This document shows, in pieces, positions 25,115 to 38,870 of a stretch of 64,000 nucleotides of DNA (positions are counted from its first letter, which is position 1; each line of letters starts with the position of its first letter). A model generated the notes under the pieces. That model was not told the origin of the DNA and did no database searches. It saw only the letters and a list, made by a program, of their open reading frames with translations. This stretch comes from Gorsachius magnificus (taxonomy: Eukaryota > Chordata > Aves > Pelecaniformes > Ardeidae), in assembly GCA_034008185.1 (NCBI GenBank), contig CM067084.1, positions 71,644,612 to 71,708,611 on the forward strand, in the 5' to 3' direction. The translations under genes were made by a program, and so were the position numbers.

Positions 25115-26150
25115 TTGAATTTTGTTAATTTAGCATTCTTCCATCTTTCAGAGGGTACTTTAAGCTCATGAAGATTTAATTTCTCCAAGACAGGCATCAA
25201 GTTCTGACATCTTTCACTAGCAAAATAAGGTGTTTTTTCTTGCCATGTTCCAGAAGGTGTTCTGCCTTTCTGTTCTTTTGTTCCTCTAATATAAGTGAGG
25301 TTTGTTTTTTTCCATTCATTAGTCCTCACTGCACTTTCCTTGTTGTGGCTTAATATCCCCAGTAAGTCTTTAAACAGTTTGACAAAATGTTCTCATGTCT
25401 CCCTTCAGTGCTGCCATTTCTGCTTTCAGTGCCTGTCTATCAGCAGAGCCTCTTTTATCCTTTTTGGCTGATCTTTTACTGCTTTATCTTTATCCCTATG
25501 TTCCTTTTTTCTTTGTTTACTTTTCTGGCCTTAATGTATTGAGTAGATTTAACTTATCCTGCCTTTTTTCTGTAATAGCATCCCATGTGGCATTGCTAAT
25601 CCACTCTTCTTTCCTAGTTTTAATAAAGAACAATCTCTGCTGTATTAACATAAAATTTACAAACGGCTTCCCATTCTTTTTGTGTAATGTCAAATACAGT
25701 TTCTGAAAGCTTATTTGAATGTTACAATTGAAAATCATTCCTTATGTATTCATCCTTCATTTTAGAGCTATTAATCTTTCTTGCAATATTTTTCTGATTT
25801 TTTTTTTCATTTTCATGGTGGTTATGTATAATTGATGTTCATATGCACCCAGTGTCTGTGAATTTATCATATACAGAAAAGAGCTACCTGATTTCTAGTA
25901 ATGCTATCAGAGGAGATCCAGCATTTCTTCATGTATTTAATTTTGAGGGAATAGTGCCCCTCTGCCAATTCAATCAAGAAGCTTTTTCACTATTTTCAGG
26001 TTGGCTGTATATACACTGTGCCATTGATGTGAACCTTGCTAGTAAGGACCAGTAAAAGCCCTATGAAGAATATTACTCTTTTCCTTATCATATTCATTTG
26101 TTCCAGCTTGATAGTAGATGGTAGTCATTTCACACATGCACTTAAAATAT
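25115..26150 (-). mobile_element. Decayed RTE-clade LINE relic (endonuclease end and linker)
   Basis: Conceptual translation of the minus strand gives colinear pieces broken by stops and frame changes. At about 26080-26145 there is an endonuclease-like TNEYDKEKS stretch. Further on come KINSSKMKDEYIRNDFQL and a NKLSETVFD...KEWEAV stretch. Then come RKEEWISNATWDAITEKR (about 25560-25620), a KDKAV...RIKEALL basic linker, a RLTGDIKP-like piece, and a final LKDGR-like piece near 25140. This order matches the end of the endonuclease and the linker to reverse transcriptase in RTE-type non-LTR elements (the FQLEL...F and EEWIS-TW-LI-ERR motifs). There are many stops, so the copy is old and inactive. 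The reverse transcriptase is missing or unrecognisable below 25115. L2/CR1 are less likely because those motifs are absent from them. Confidence 0.65.
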
Positions 26151-29100
26151 TGCCAAGAATTCGGGTACTCTGTGTTGTAAGATTTCACTTCTTTAATGAC
26201 TTGAGACTATTTCCAGCCTGTGTTACAAGTTACGTAGTACAGAAAGGAGCCCCAAATTGGGAATGAGTTGGAAGTAGTGACTTCTAGCAGGCATTACCTC
26301 CCTGCTATAGCAGTGTCTCTCAGTACACTTTATGCAATCCACTGTAGAATCACCTGCAGGTCAAAGAGATGCATTTGACATTTTATTGTCTATTTTGGAT
26401 TTGGACTCAGGCATGTGATTCAAATTATGCATGTCCTTCTGTGTTTTGATGAATGGGGCCTTATATTTAGAAATGGCAAATCAGTAAATATGAGTAAACT
26501 CAGTGTCAGCAAAGTTTTTAAGTGAAAATGGCTCATTAGAAGCATCTTACAAAGCAGAAAAGGTGTCATAAAATTAATTCTTAATTCATGTAATTAATTC
26601 TTACTCATGTTTGCCAGTAAGAAAGATGAAGCAAGGAAGAGATGGAGAGAGGAAGCAAGGGAGGAATAGAGGAAAGGAGGGAGGGAGGAAGGGATGAAAC
26701 CGCTACTTTCGTCCCCTCTTCATAAAACATTTGAAGAGTATGGACTCATGTCCTGTGGTTTTTCTGATCTTATACATTTTTTCAACATCTGCAGTGTGCA
26801 GTAGGTTATGGTCTACATTTGTATCTAGGCTAATGGCAATAATCGAGAGTATTAGGTAAAACATGTCAAAAATTGCAGTGTACCTTTAGGAACAAATTAC
26901 CTGCTGAATGGGGTGAACACAGGCTTTTCCAAGTAAGAATAGTTTGACTCACAAAAGATGCACAGCAGGAGTAGCAGCAAGTACTGTAGCCTGCTATTAT
27001 CTGTCATGCAAAGGAAATGTTGTTTTCAAGTTCACAGAAAGTTCAGGAGATCAAAAAGGTATAACTCACTGAAATCATTGATTAGCAGTAGGAAGACCAT
27101 AATCAATCAGAAACCTATGGTATCCGTTACCAGTCCTCAATCATTTAAGTTACTGTGGCTATTCGAAACTGAAGCTGGTTTAGCACAATGTTTAACATTC
27201 CCTTATTTGTATTCTACTTGCTTGTCATAGCTGTATAAGACTCAGCTAACTCTAACTATCTTTCAGTCTTGAACATGAAAACACGGAAGCCATACAAATT
27301 AACTGTAGGTCACACAAAGAAAATATTCATTCTGAAGAAGTTTTATTAGTTCTGTGCAGAATCAAAATTTAACTCCAACTCTTGAATTCACATCAGTACT
27401 TAAGAATCATGAATGTCTGTGCTCAGTGCAGAAAAGACCCCTACTTAGATGTGAATGTTTACTTAAATATAGCGTACCAGCATAAACATTAAATACCAAT
27501 ACACACACACTGTTATAAAAAGACTAAATACCTGCAACATCTCACAACTGTTCTCCTCTTAAACAGATTCACATGCATGTTCAAACACATTTTTGGTGTC
27601 CATTGCAGGGGGACACGTGAGACGTATGTGTCTCTTCTCATGGCTCTGCCTCAGCTGGCCTCCCTGGGGGAGCACTCAGGAGCTCTCAGGGGAAGACCCA
27701 GCCGTAAGTAATGATATGGCAGCGTACCAGGGTCACATGCAAGGACTCGGAGTGTCAGTGTGGACCAGATGGATACACATTCTTACTGCACCTATTCAAG
27801 ATCAATTAGTTGTCAGCAGTTAAATTATTTAAGTGAGTAAATACTTTGCATAGCAAAGTAGGCAAGCATGCTTGACAATGCAGGGAGTAATCCTGCAAGG
27901 AAATACCAATGCATCGCTGATTTTATTTTTTTTTTTCTTTCCTCTCTTGATCTTTAATCATGAACAGCCCAGTCAGATGTTCTGGTTCATGCTATTTATA
28001 TTAAGCAATTCCAGCAGGTGCAAATCTTGGCTCATATACACCACAATTACTGTTAGGTTATAAGTAAGGAGTTTACAAGTAAGGCCTTTCTGAAGCACCT
28101 GTGAAAACACATTTAATCATTTGTATAGCATTTGTTACCATTACACATTTAACTATTTGCCTGCATTATCATTCTCCATCAATGAAGTCATTGACAATTT
28201 AGCAATTCCCTTCTGGTACTTTGATCACTTTAACACCTTTAACTGGGCAGGGGCAATTTGTATTCTCTTCTGTCTCTGAAAAATGGAGTAAGATATATAA
28301 CAGCTATTTTACTTATGTTAATTTTCAGGATTCCTTTAGAACATATGTTAAGAGAGTGGGTAAAGGGTTCAGAGCTCCTCCTATCAGTGAAAGTCATCAA
28401 AGAAACATCTAGTGAATGACAGGTTGGGACAGGTCCTTACCTAGAACAGTAACTTGTCCTTAAAGGTGGCCTCAGCATTAGCCAGTCTAGCTTAATGAGT
28501 AAAAAATACTAAGACATTTAAAAATATCTAAGAAAGGGATGAATTTCTAAAAGAGTAAAGAGGATAATTTCTCATGTGTGGAGTCATGAAAAATTCTTCT
28601 TTAAATCTGTGATGAAGCCAGCTTCTTTGTTGATGAAGTAATTTAAAATTTAAAGTATTCCTCCTTTTGAGTGGCTACTTCTTTCAGTTGTTAGTCAGCT
28701 TCTCTCAGGAAGGCATCTGCAGCAAACTCAGCAGTCTGACAGTGCAGCCTCCAGGTAAACAGTTACTCACATAAGCTGATAGTTTGGCTTTCATTTAAAT
28801 CAAATGGTTTTGGGCAGAAGGCCTGAGAAGCCTGCCCTCCCTCCTGCAGAGCACTCTCTGCTCTTCGCTCCAGAGACAGCCGCAACAACGGGACCACTCT
28901 GATGCTCTCTACTAAACTCATAGCTTATGCAGCTCCACACAGAAAACAAGCCTGTAATTAAATTGTTCAAAATTTGAAGATCAGTGTGTTTTGCCATCCC
29001 TTCAGACCTAATTACTTGCCAAAACACACTGTGCGCAGGGTGGGAATTAATATTAATTAGGAATCTTCTTGAACTGCAGATTACAGCCATTGTAGACAGA

Positions 29101-32100
29101 GGAAATGATTATGAGATTTATGCAACTCACATCTTTAAAAAAATGTAATTACAACAACAAAGCCCTGTCTCTCAGTATACATAAAGAGGCTAGATATAGA
29201 CATTTGTTCCAGGTTAATGTCAGCCTAAATTGACTACATTTCACAGGATTCGTTCTGGTTTATACTACAGCAAGTGGCAGGCGAGGAAGGCCCTTTGTGC
29301 GCTTCCACGTAGTGACGAGCTGGTCGGCAGCGTTGCCCATGCTGGTTTTCTGCTGAAAACACCCTGGGCCATTCTGGTGTGCTGGCTGCTACCACCCAAC
29401 TCCTGCTCCCCAAGGTGTGTATAGACATGCCATGTGTCCCTTCCAAGGCAGGAGGCATAGCAAGGCCATGGCACTCTGTGTTGTGTCAGATGAGCTAGAG
29501 AGTATGTCCAGGGCAGTTTCCTGACCCCTAAGCAGCAGCTGTACTGCTGCGTGGTGGGGAACTCTGCCTGGGGCTTGGAGGTCTGGAGAAGGTAATGCCT
29601 CTTTTTCTTGTTTGGAGTGTGAAGGTCCAAGCTTTTGCTCCATAGGCAGAAAGCATTACTGAACAACAGAGCAGCAAACATTTCTCCTTAGTGTAATGCT
29701 AGAGGTCAGTAATCTAGACTGTATTTGGAAGACCTAAATGCCACCCAATTTACTATTGACTAAATAAGAAGAAAGCCTCCAGAGACACCAAACCACATGG
29801 AAACACCAAGCTTTTTTTATTGCAGGCAGTGGTGCTTTATTCTCAGCATACTGTCTGTAGTGTATTTCAAGTGCGTCTCATTGGTGACCGATATGCAAAG
29901 GTCTATATCCACCATTAAAAGGAAAAGGAAGAAATATTTTAGAATAGCCATGGTAACACATTAAGTATATTAGTATGCATGGCTCAAGAAGCTGACAGCG
30001 AATTTCAGTTGAGTGTGTCCCACTCTGCCTTATTTTGAAAGTCGCAAGGAGGGCACTGAATGAACAAAATGGTGAAAATGTCAGCAGGCTGTTCTTTACT
30101 TTATGATTTCAATACCTTGAAGGGAATAGAATGATATTAAAATATCTTCAGTATTTGATCCTGATAACAAAAGGTGAGGCAAACATTTGTTTTACCAGTT
30201 TGCAGTACTCCTGGATTTGAAAACTCTGCGATGTTTGTAGAATTCATCAAATAATAAAATCTGAAGTTTCAAGAGAATGAATATTGACCAACGAAGAAAG
30301 CAATGCATTTCTAATGTGAATAAATCTAATCAGTTTTGTGGGGGGATCTTATATTCATCAACCTCTTTTACATGAAGCTGTGACTTACCACAAAATAAAG
30401 CATCTCAAAATTGGTAATAGGTACAAATAAGCACAAATAAGCTATTCCTGGAACTCTGGTGTTTCTTGGGGTAAGAAAACCAAGTCCTTTTTATGGATCT
30501 CCTGCATTCATTTTAAAAATTAAGGATAAAAAGAACAACTCCCCTGAATTTATTGGAAAATAATTTTAAAATACTTTGAAGATAGAAGCAGCAAGCCTTA
30601 TGAGCCACTTTCGTTCAAAATTCCTATTCCTGCAGTGTTTGCTTATTGACATTTTAATGTCCCCTGCGATCAGTAAACCCCTTGATGGTTGCATTTACTG
30701 GAAAATATGTTTTAAACTTGGAGTCATTAAGAAGAAAGATTTCTTCAAAATAATCTGGACAGTTTAGTTCTTCAGGAGAAAGGAAAAACATCACAGCCAA
30801 GACAAGTGGATGCAGATATTATCATGTAATGTCTTCATAGAATGTTTGATAATAAGAGAGATTTCCCTACTGTAAACATATGTATTTAGTCTGGTCCTTA
30901 CTGTCCAAGTATCTTACTCAAAGAATGTGGTTATGATTAATCTGTAATCTTACCATATTGTGGGTCTCAGATGACTATAGTAAAAAAGCAGTCATCTTAC
31001 TAATAGAAAGTACTTATTTTCTACAGATGAATTAAAATTTTGAACATTGATCTTATAGGATATTTTGAGATTTTTCAGTTGTTGGTTTCATCCTCAAATG
31101 GGACAAGACAAAAGGGTTTGGTTCTGTTGTCTAAACCTAGATGTCTGGTGCCAATGGAGATGCCACAGCAAACCCTGCTTAACTTTCAGGTACCGAGGCA
31201 GCACTATGTTGAGGCCTATGTTGCCAAAATTTAGGCAAATGAATCAAGTCTTAAGTCCAGAATTTATATATCTTCTTTGAAATATTCAAACATATTTGGT
31301 TTAGTCATATGAAAATGTTTTACTTTAATGATTTCCTTCAGAAAAAGCTATGGAAATGACTATTTACCTGCAAAACTCAATAGCATTGTTGATTTTCTAT
31401 CAGAAATACTTGTCTAACTCTGCTTATCTATAAATGATGGTGGGGTATTGCCATTGCTTAGAATCAATGATTGTTCTATCAATTTATTTCTAGGTGTGCT
31501 TTGAGGTTTCGAGGTATGTGGTTGATCCTCTGGCAGAGGCTTTTTTCTTTTTTGTCTTAGGTAGATACTTTTATGTCAGACTAGTAACCGTTTTGTTGCC
31601 TGTCAACTGGAAAATAAGGTGCTATTTTAAGTTCTGTTCCCTGCCTCAAAGACCTCTTATGGTTTCTTTTTTTTTTTTAATGCAATGATCCTTAATGTAA
31701 GAAGGGGTACCCAGACTTCTTCCCTTTTGGCCTCCCCAAATATTACTTAGAAAAATCTGTTTACTTGCCTTTAGTCCCCTGGCTGAGCTACTTTTTTCTC
31801 TCAGACAGAAGACTTGCAGCAGGGGAGCTGAAAATCCCCTTCCTTCACTTTGTGCACGGTTTTTGCCAGGTAGTGGTCTGTCTGGTGAGGGAGGAGCGGT
31901 GGGCTGGAACCCTGAGCAGAGGAAGAAGATGGGCTTTAGCAGCAACGAATTCCCAACCTCTTTTCCTTTCCAAAGAAGAAAAAAAAAAAGCCCAAACCAA
32001 AAACCTAGCCTGTGTGCAGTTGGATGTGAATGTGTGAATGCACATGCATTTGCAGGAAGAAGGAGGAATGGTACCATCAGAGAAGGAATATGTAGAACTA

Positions 32101-35100
32101 AAATGCAGCAGTTTCCTGATTCTGATTGAAGGCACCTGAAAAAACAAAGAGGGATTTTCTACTTTATTTTGTGTACCAAAACATATCCCAAAAAGCGTTT
32201 CAAAAAACATTTTAGTAGTTAAAATGAGTTAAACCCCCTAAAATTAGACCACACATATTAATAATCTCAGAAATCATGGCTATTTCAGTAGATATTGTAT
32301 TGGAAAATACCACGACTTTGTCTTTGCCCCTAAAATGGAGGGATGTTCCTGATCTAAGTTATGGTAATTTTCTGGTAAATATTTGATTTTTTAATAATGA
32401 TCCTCCAGCAATGCATACTTAAGTCAACCTTTTAATCTGCAGAAGCCATTGCAAAAAAAAAAAGAAAAGCCACATCCTCAGTACATTGTCATCTTAATGG
32501 CTTATATAAAACCTGGTTTTGCCATACATAGGATAAATGGAAAGAACTACGCGTTTGCACTGTCTGTTGACCATCGACTCCAAGTGGAAACATAGTGCTG
32601 ACATAGGTGTCTTGATTACCACTTCCCTGTATTACTATCATCCAGATTCTCCCCTGAAAGTACTTTTATTTAATCATGTGGAAAGCATAAAGATGAATAA
32701 ATATATCAGGCAAATTGTATTTAATATTTTAATATGTCTCAGTTGATTTTCATTGCAGCATTTCTCTTCATAGTGTGCTAACATTATTTAGTGAGAAGTG
32801 AGACATATTAAACTAAATTATTTATCCTTCAGGTATGTTGTTTTTTTCTGCCTAAAAGAGAGCTAGAGCACTTACTGTTCCTCAGTCTATAAAGATTTAT
32901 TAAGTAATTTTTAAAGCAGAAAAATGGGAAAAATATTCGTCTGCTTCACTGAGGAAGGTAGTGAACTTGTTCTTTTCATCCTTCTCAGTGTTCAAGAATT
33001 AAACATACAATTAAAGAGAATAATTATAGCAAAGAGGTCTGGTAAAAGCAAAGATTGATAGGTTTCATCTATTGGAGCACTAAAACACTTGAGAACAGAA
33101 TATATTGAACCTGGCTTGATGGTGAAGGGAGCAGCCAATCCCTCCCCCATTAAAGAACTGTTCTTTATTCCGCCTGCACTCTCACTCTCCCCCTGAACCA
33201 CTGCATCGTTTAACTCCAATGCTTTATTAGCAACCTTTGCTGCAATCCCCACCAGGGATGAGCCTCACACCTGCAGGGGCCAGCTCTGGTGTAGGATGAT
33301 GCCAGCTGTGGCAGCCATGGTGTAGGGATATGCGCAGGATGCACTCGCACTGTGGGACGCGAACATCCATGACTCTCGCTTTTCCCATGGGGATGCAGGG
33401 CTGGGCTCTATTCCCAACGGATCTGATGAGCATTTTCCTCAGAGGAAAAACAATGTGCTGCTTGGCTTCTGCTGGGCCCTGTTGCTGTAGGCATGACTAT
33501 TGAAGTTTGTGAGAAACATCTCCTTTTCAGTACCACTGGCTCAGGTCTTTGCAATCTTACACTCACTACAAACCCTAGAAACCACAGTGTTCTTTTGCTC
33601 TAAAATGTTTTCAGGTGAGCTAGAAAGAAATTAATATGAAGTCACTCAAGCACATCCATTAAGTTTAGGAAAGGAAAATCCCTAAATGGGGGATTTTCAC
33701 CCCAGGTGAAAACCAGAAATTCGTAACACCAGCCATCATACCAGACAACTACAATTCTCCACTCGCTTCATCAGGCATAGTCTTTTACATATATATAAAT
33801 GGAATATGAACTGTCAGGGCCACAGTTTAGGGACTGAGAAAAAGGTCACTTTTCACTTCCAAGAAGAACTTATAAAAGTTGTTATAAATGGTAAAGAATC
33901 TCACTTGTTTCATGAGAAAGGCAGTTAAAAATGTAAACAGGTTATCTGCCAGCCTGTAGTCCAGAGTACCTAATTTTTCAGATAATGAAACAAACCTTGA
34001 AATGTTACAGAAAATTGCTTTAGCTCTAGTGGGAAATAACTTAAGATGATCCCATGAACACAAACCACACAAACAAACACGCCAAATGCAGTGGAAGACC
34101 CTGCTAGAAGAGGGTGTTGCTATCCACGGTTTGCATACTGACATGGTGCTGGCACTGGGAAAGGAGGACAGTCAGTAAGATTTTTTAAGAATTCATTGCA
34201 ATCACAGTATGTTTCACTGGGCTGTGAAAGTGGTTCTCCTCTTTGTTTCTTTAACTATAAAAGATTCTAAAATCACAATATTTGTAGAATGGTTTCTTTA
34301 CCAATGGATTAGAAAAGAGACATCATAGTGGCAATGGAATAACTGCATAATAGCCTAAAGATTGAAAATATCATCCTTCTCTTGCAATATGGAATTTGAT
34401 TGGGGAAGATCAGTAGTTGTTTTGCCAGCATTAAAGACCTTCCAGTCATTTGATGAGTATGAGAGATTTACTTAGTAATTATCGCTTTTCTCTGATATCA
34501 GCTGTAACTCATAAAACTATGGGATTCAGCTTTCATACAGACATTTTCATTCCCTTTCAATCCGTGTCTTTTCAATTCTGTTTCTTATTTGTTTACTAAA
34601 GTGATTTAGTTAAGATGTCAATTGGGAGTCAGATGGGATGTTTTCCGGATGGTGCATTTTTCAGTTCATTCAATTTGGCCATTTAAAATGTTATTTCATT
34701 TCAGCTTTAGAACTTAGATCTGCTAAAATTAAGATTTGCATTTTCTGTAGCATCATAAACCATCTTTTTTTTCTGTAATCATTTTACCAGTCAGGCCCAG
34801 GAAGTTCTTAACAAACATTAATCTCTGGGTTAGCGTTTGGTTTGATAAATGACTTCACATGCAACAAAGAAGCAAGCGAACAAACCTTTCTGCGAGATCC
34901 AAGGAATCTGTGCTATGTTGGTTTATGTCCAGTACAGGCAGCCCACAAAGTGGACAGGAGTGTCAATGGGGTATGTAAACAACAAGACAGATCTTCCAAA
35001 AAAGTTAAAATAACTTTTACAGATTACAGTAATTCCTTCAAACCCATCGTCTGAAAGACAGAGCAGTGGCAGTGGGAAAAGGCGCTAAAAAGGAAAAATA

Positions 35101-38100
35101 TGATGTTTGGGGTTTTAAAAGTGAACTAGAGGAAGTCTGGTTGATTGGGACACTGGAAGGAAAAACCCTACTGAAAGAAGTTGAGAGGAGAAATGGATAG
35201 TAAAGGGAAAAAATTGATCTGAAGTGAAGGAATTACACCTGAAAATGGACTTATCTACAACTCCCTCTGTTACAAATGAACCTATACCCACAAACACCCC
35301 CATGCCACACCCCCCCACACCCAACTTTTTGGGAAGTTAAAATTAAATAACTTTAATGTTAGATGTTATGGGAGGAAGGAGGAGAAAACCAGCAGCAGGC
35401 ACCACAGAGTCACTGCTCAGAGCTGAATCTTGCTGTCCTTTTCATTCCCTGTGCCTTCCTATGGGTTTGCTTTGTGAGCAAACACTTTAATTCTGCTCCA
35501 AATACATGTGCTGAGCAATGCTGAAACGCAAGCAGGAGACAAGTGCAGCAAGCAGCTGCATAGTTTGAACTCCATAGACGGGGCTACTACAGCACCCAGT
35601 GCATCCTCACTCCACTCAAGCGGTAAATAAAGGGGAAGGTTCTTTGCTTTAAGGAAGCAGCTGTAGTTTTATGTCCATGAAGAAGGTGCTGGTTAAATAT
35701 CTGTGGTTTAGTTTGCAGCTATATTACCCTGAAGCTTATAAAAAGCTCACAGAAATTAACGGAAGCCTTTTTATTAATTTCACTGAATTTCTGATTGTGT
35801 TTTAAACACTGTTCCTGACCTGTTCACTGTCCCACATGAGTAATGTGCTTGTATAGGTGTGGCTGGATGTGCTTGGGCTTTTCTGAAAATACCCATCATT
35901 TTTTTATCCTCTGACACTTTTATACTTGTTCCTGCCATGGACTTGACCATCTCTAATAGACACTCAATACCTTTTTTTGTGTCACTAGTGTAGAATTTGC
36001 CACTGGTCAGAATAACGTGCATATAGACAAAGTGAATGAGATTCTAGACTTAACTGATATACAAACCAAAGCTCAGAAATCTTGAAGAATGCTACAATAC
36101 TTTCAAAATAAGACTGATGAAGGTGCACAGGTATATTCTAAGGTAGCTGTAAGGAGTTTAGTTTCCTGATCATAGTGTATGGCAGAGACACCTCTCGTAT
36201 TTTATCTAGATTCCAGAGGTTGCTTAATGTGCTCTAATAATCTTATCTTCCCTGCAGAGTATGGCTTCTCAAAGTATGCCCTTCCCAAATAAAAACAAAT
36301 GTATGAAAGTACTTTCCATCTTTGTGACTATGGCAAATGATGCATTAACTACACGGATGCTGTATTAGTCTGGTCATTTAGCAAAAGCACTATGGCGCTT
36401 ATTCATGCTTAGTGGTCCAGAATGAGGCCTGGGGAAACATATTTGCTCAGACATTATAAGTGTGCTGTGAATGAAAAGAATATGTTGGGCAGGTCTTTAA
36501 GTTAAGAAGGGAATCAGTCATGTTTTCGGTTTAGTCTATGACTTTATAAACATAATTTTAGAAGTTATAATCAGGTGCATTTTTTAATGTCCTATCAGCT
36601 AAAACAGGCACCTTTCATCATCATGTTTGTACAGAAAAACCAGGGAGGGAATTGGCATGCAAAACCCCAAACCTCCAGCACAGACTGTTAGGTCTAGGCA
36701 GCTGATGAGGACGTATTAGTCACATTTGCATGGTCTGAGGCAGACAGTCATATTAACTGCGCCTGGTCTCGAGTGTTTTACAGGGGCTATCTCCTGTTCA
36801 AAGCCATTTAGATAAACTTATGATTGACCATGCCCAACCAATAAGTCTCAGTAGACTGGCTCTGGTTCATGCCGTCTAGCTCAGTGCTCATATGTCAACA
36901 CCACATGGGATTCAACACCTGTTTGCTAGAGGCACCTCAGCAAAAAGGTCATTACTGATGACCTTAAAATTCCTAATATCCTCACCAGATGGCATCCCCT
37001 CAGTAAATCCTACTGTGGTTTGTGGACAAAATTTTGAAACTGGTTCTCTTTGGCAGCTCGTATTTTCAAATGTAAATGTTTTTGTAGCTCCCATCACCTA
37101 CACACGGCATCAGGAGATATATTTCATCCAGTAAAATCTAGGCCAAATTGATTTGCAGTACAAGAAGCTGCGAGCCAAGATCTGTAAATGTCTAACATTG
37201 GATTTCTTCATTTTTTTTTCACGAGACATTTAGAGTTTGAGCTGACTGAAATCTTCTTTGCTTCACAAGGTTCTGGACTGGGTTGGCAACATTGGATTGG
37301 ATTTCAGTCTGTTAATTTAATTTTAATCAAAGCCACAGGTACCAGTTAATCTTGGTTAACAAAAAACCATCCATTGATTCCCCCATCTCAACTCCTATCC
37401 TTGCTGGAGACAATAATGTTTGGTCTCCTTTCTGTGAACTAGGAATACCAGCTCTTACTGATGCTGAGCAGGTAAAGATGTTCAGTAAGAGCAATACATC
37501 CTGAGCACTAGAACATGTCTGTATATATCTTAATTTTAAAAACATTTTTTTCCTCTGAGCCTTTTTATATGCTTAAATATTTCTGTGGAACTTAGTGTAA
37601 AAACCGTTGTGCATAAAGTTAGTCTCCTGTGTATTTGCAGGATCAGGGCCATAGAGAATAACCCAAATCAGCGCATCATTTTTAATTACACTCTACTATA
37701 TAAATAAGCCCTCGCTAGTCATTGTTAATCTTAGATGAAGTAAAATATTATTCAAAGTAAAAATCTCAACTACCCTTGCTGCACTGGAGTTGTTTTTCAA
37801 TTAAGGAAATATTTGAACCATTAAAGTGAATGGTAAGTATGATATGGATATTATAAATGCACGGTATTAGACTCCAAAATACTAGCAGAAAATGAAAGCT
37901 CCCTTTCAACTCCAAGGGTGTAAAAGATGTTGTATTATCAGCTTAGAAAATTACTTGATGTTGACTATGAATTTACTTCAAATGTAGCTTAGGTTTGGGT
38001 TTTTTTCAGTTGTGGAAATTCAAATAGGTGTTGCAGTTGAAGATAGTATATGTGTTCTTCTGTAAAAATAAAGCCAAGCCCCAATCTTCTGATAAAATTC

Positions 38101-38596
38101 TTTCTCTCTGTCCCACCACCACCCCCAAACACACATGCATGTAATACAGCAACAAAGATTTCCAGCACTGCCTTCCGTACCCAAATCTGTTTCTAATGTG
38201 AGGGAGATGCATTATCACATACGACAGAGAGACCTCTCCAAGCCATGCTGCTGCATATCCTACTGTATATATGCATTTCATATATATTCTTTGGACTGAG
38301 TGTATCTGCTACCCTGCATTTCTCTATTGAATTCTTGTTTTCTGTCAGACCTGCAGAAAACCATATCCAGTTGGAAATTCATTCTCCATCTGGGAAGCCC
38401 AAGGCAGTTAAAAGCAACCTCGCAGGATCCTTGGCAATTCAACTCATGTTGCTTCATATTTCCTTGTGTCTTTCCAAGAATCTGCCTTTTTTAACTGATC
38501 AAACTACTACCATAATTAAAATACTTTATCAGGTCCCTTATTACAAAGACTTAAAAAGGGCAGATTTGAAACCTATCGGGTTTAAGTCTTATAAAG
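26151..38596. other. 12.4 kb gene desert, no supported gene
   Basis: AT-rich sequence with many short chance ORFs, the longest 143 codons, none with a domain. Local features are a purine-rich tract (26621-26699), an exon-like GC-rich segment with splice signals (27609-27703), a cluster of TAAT homeodomain cores (28950-29065) and a C-rich tract with G4 potential on the minus strand (35287-35322). A relatively GC-rich patch at about 33250-33430 is unexplained. No recognisable transposon. Confidence 0.5.
26621..26699 (+). repeat. Purine-rich (GA) low-complexity tract
   Basis: Seventy-nine bases, almost all A or G on the plus strand, built from imperfect gga, aag and gag units including ggagggagggagg. 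Low-complexity DNA of this kind can adopt triplex (H-DNA) structure and is often length-polymorphic. There is no coding meaning. Confidence 0.75.
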
Positions 38597-38735
38597 TCAC
38601 AGATTGATACAAGTGGGAAGGAGCTTCTAGACACCACTTAGTTCAACCTCCTGCTCAAAGCAAAGCCATCTTCAAAGATGGATCAGCTTGTCCAACTAAG
38701 TTTTTAAAGTATCCAGGGATGGAGATTCCCCAAGG
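38597..38735 (-). mobile_element. Old CR1 LINE 3' fragment
   Basis: In reverse orientation it shows cacagattgatacaag, then ttcaacctcctgctcaaag, and a tatccagggatggagattcc block. These are the CR1 3' UTR landmarks in the right order, with the middle shortened. It is more diverged than the copies at 5183 and 59391, so an early insertion. It lies immediately beside the old GAAAGCTTG-type relic. Confidence 0.7.
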
Positions 38736-38741
38736 CAATTA

Positions 38742-38870
38742 AGGTCTATGGATACAAAGAACAAAAGGTTTCAGAGAGAAATAATATCTTTCATTAGGCC
38801 AGCAGATATAGCTGGAATAAACAGAAAAACTTTCAAATACATAGTCTTCTTCAGAACTATATGGATAAAT
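38742..38870 (-). repeat. Second relic of the GAAAGCTTG-type repeat
   Basis: On the minus strand the order is tctgaagaagac, then a degenerate gaaagtttttctg core, then a ccagctatatctgctgg and cctaatgaaagatatt block. This is the same order as in the relic at 22326-22399 but keeps more of the 3' part. The cross-match of the two copies supports a dispersed family. Class unknown to me; MITE or SINE are possible. Confidence 0.5.

Noticed and set aside
37600..37660. tttgcaggatcagggcc-like sequence reminiscent of an old amniote repeat
   Set aside because: Too short and diverged to assign; no second landmark.
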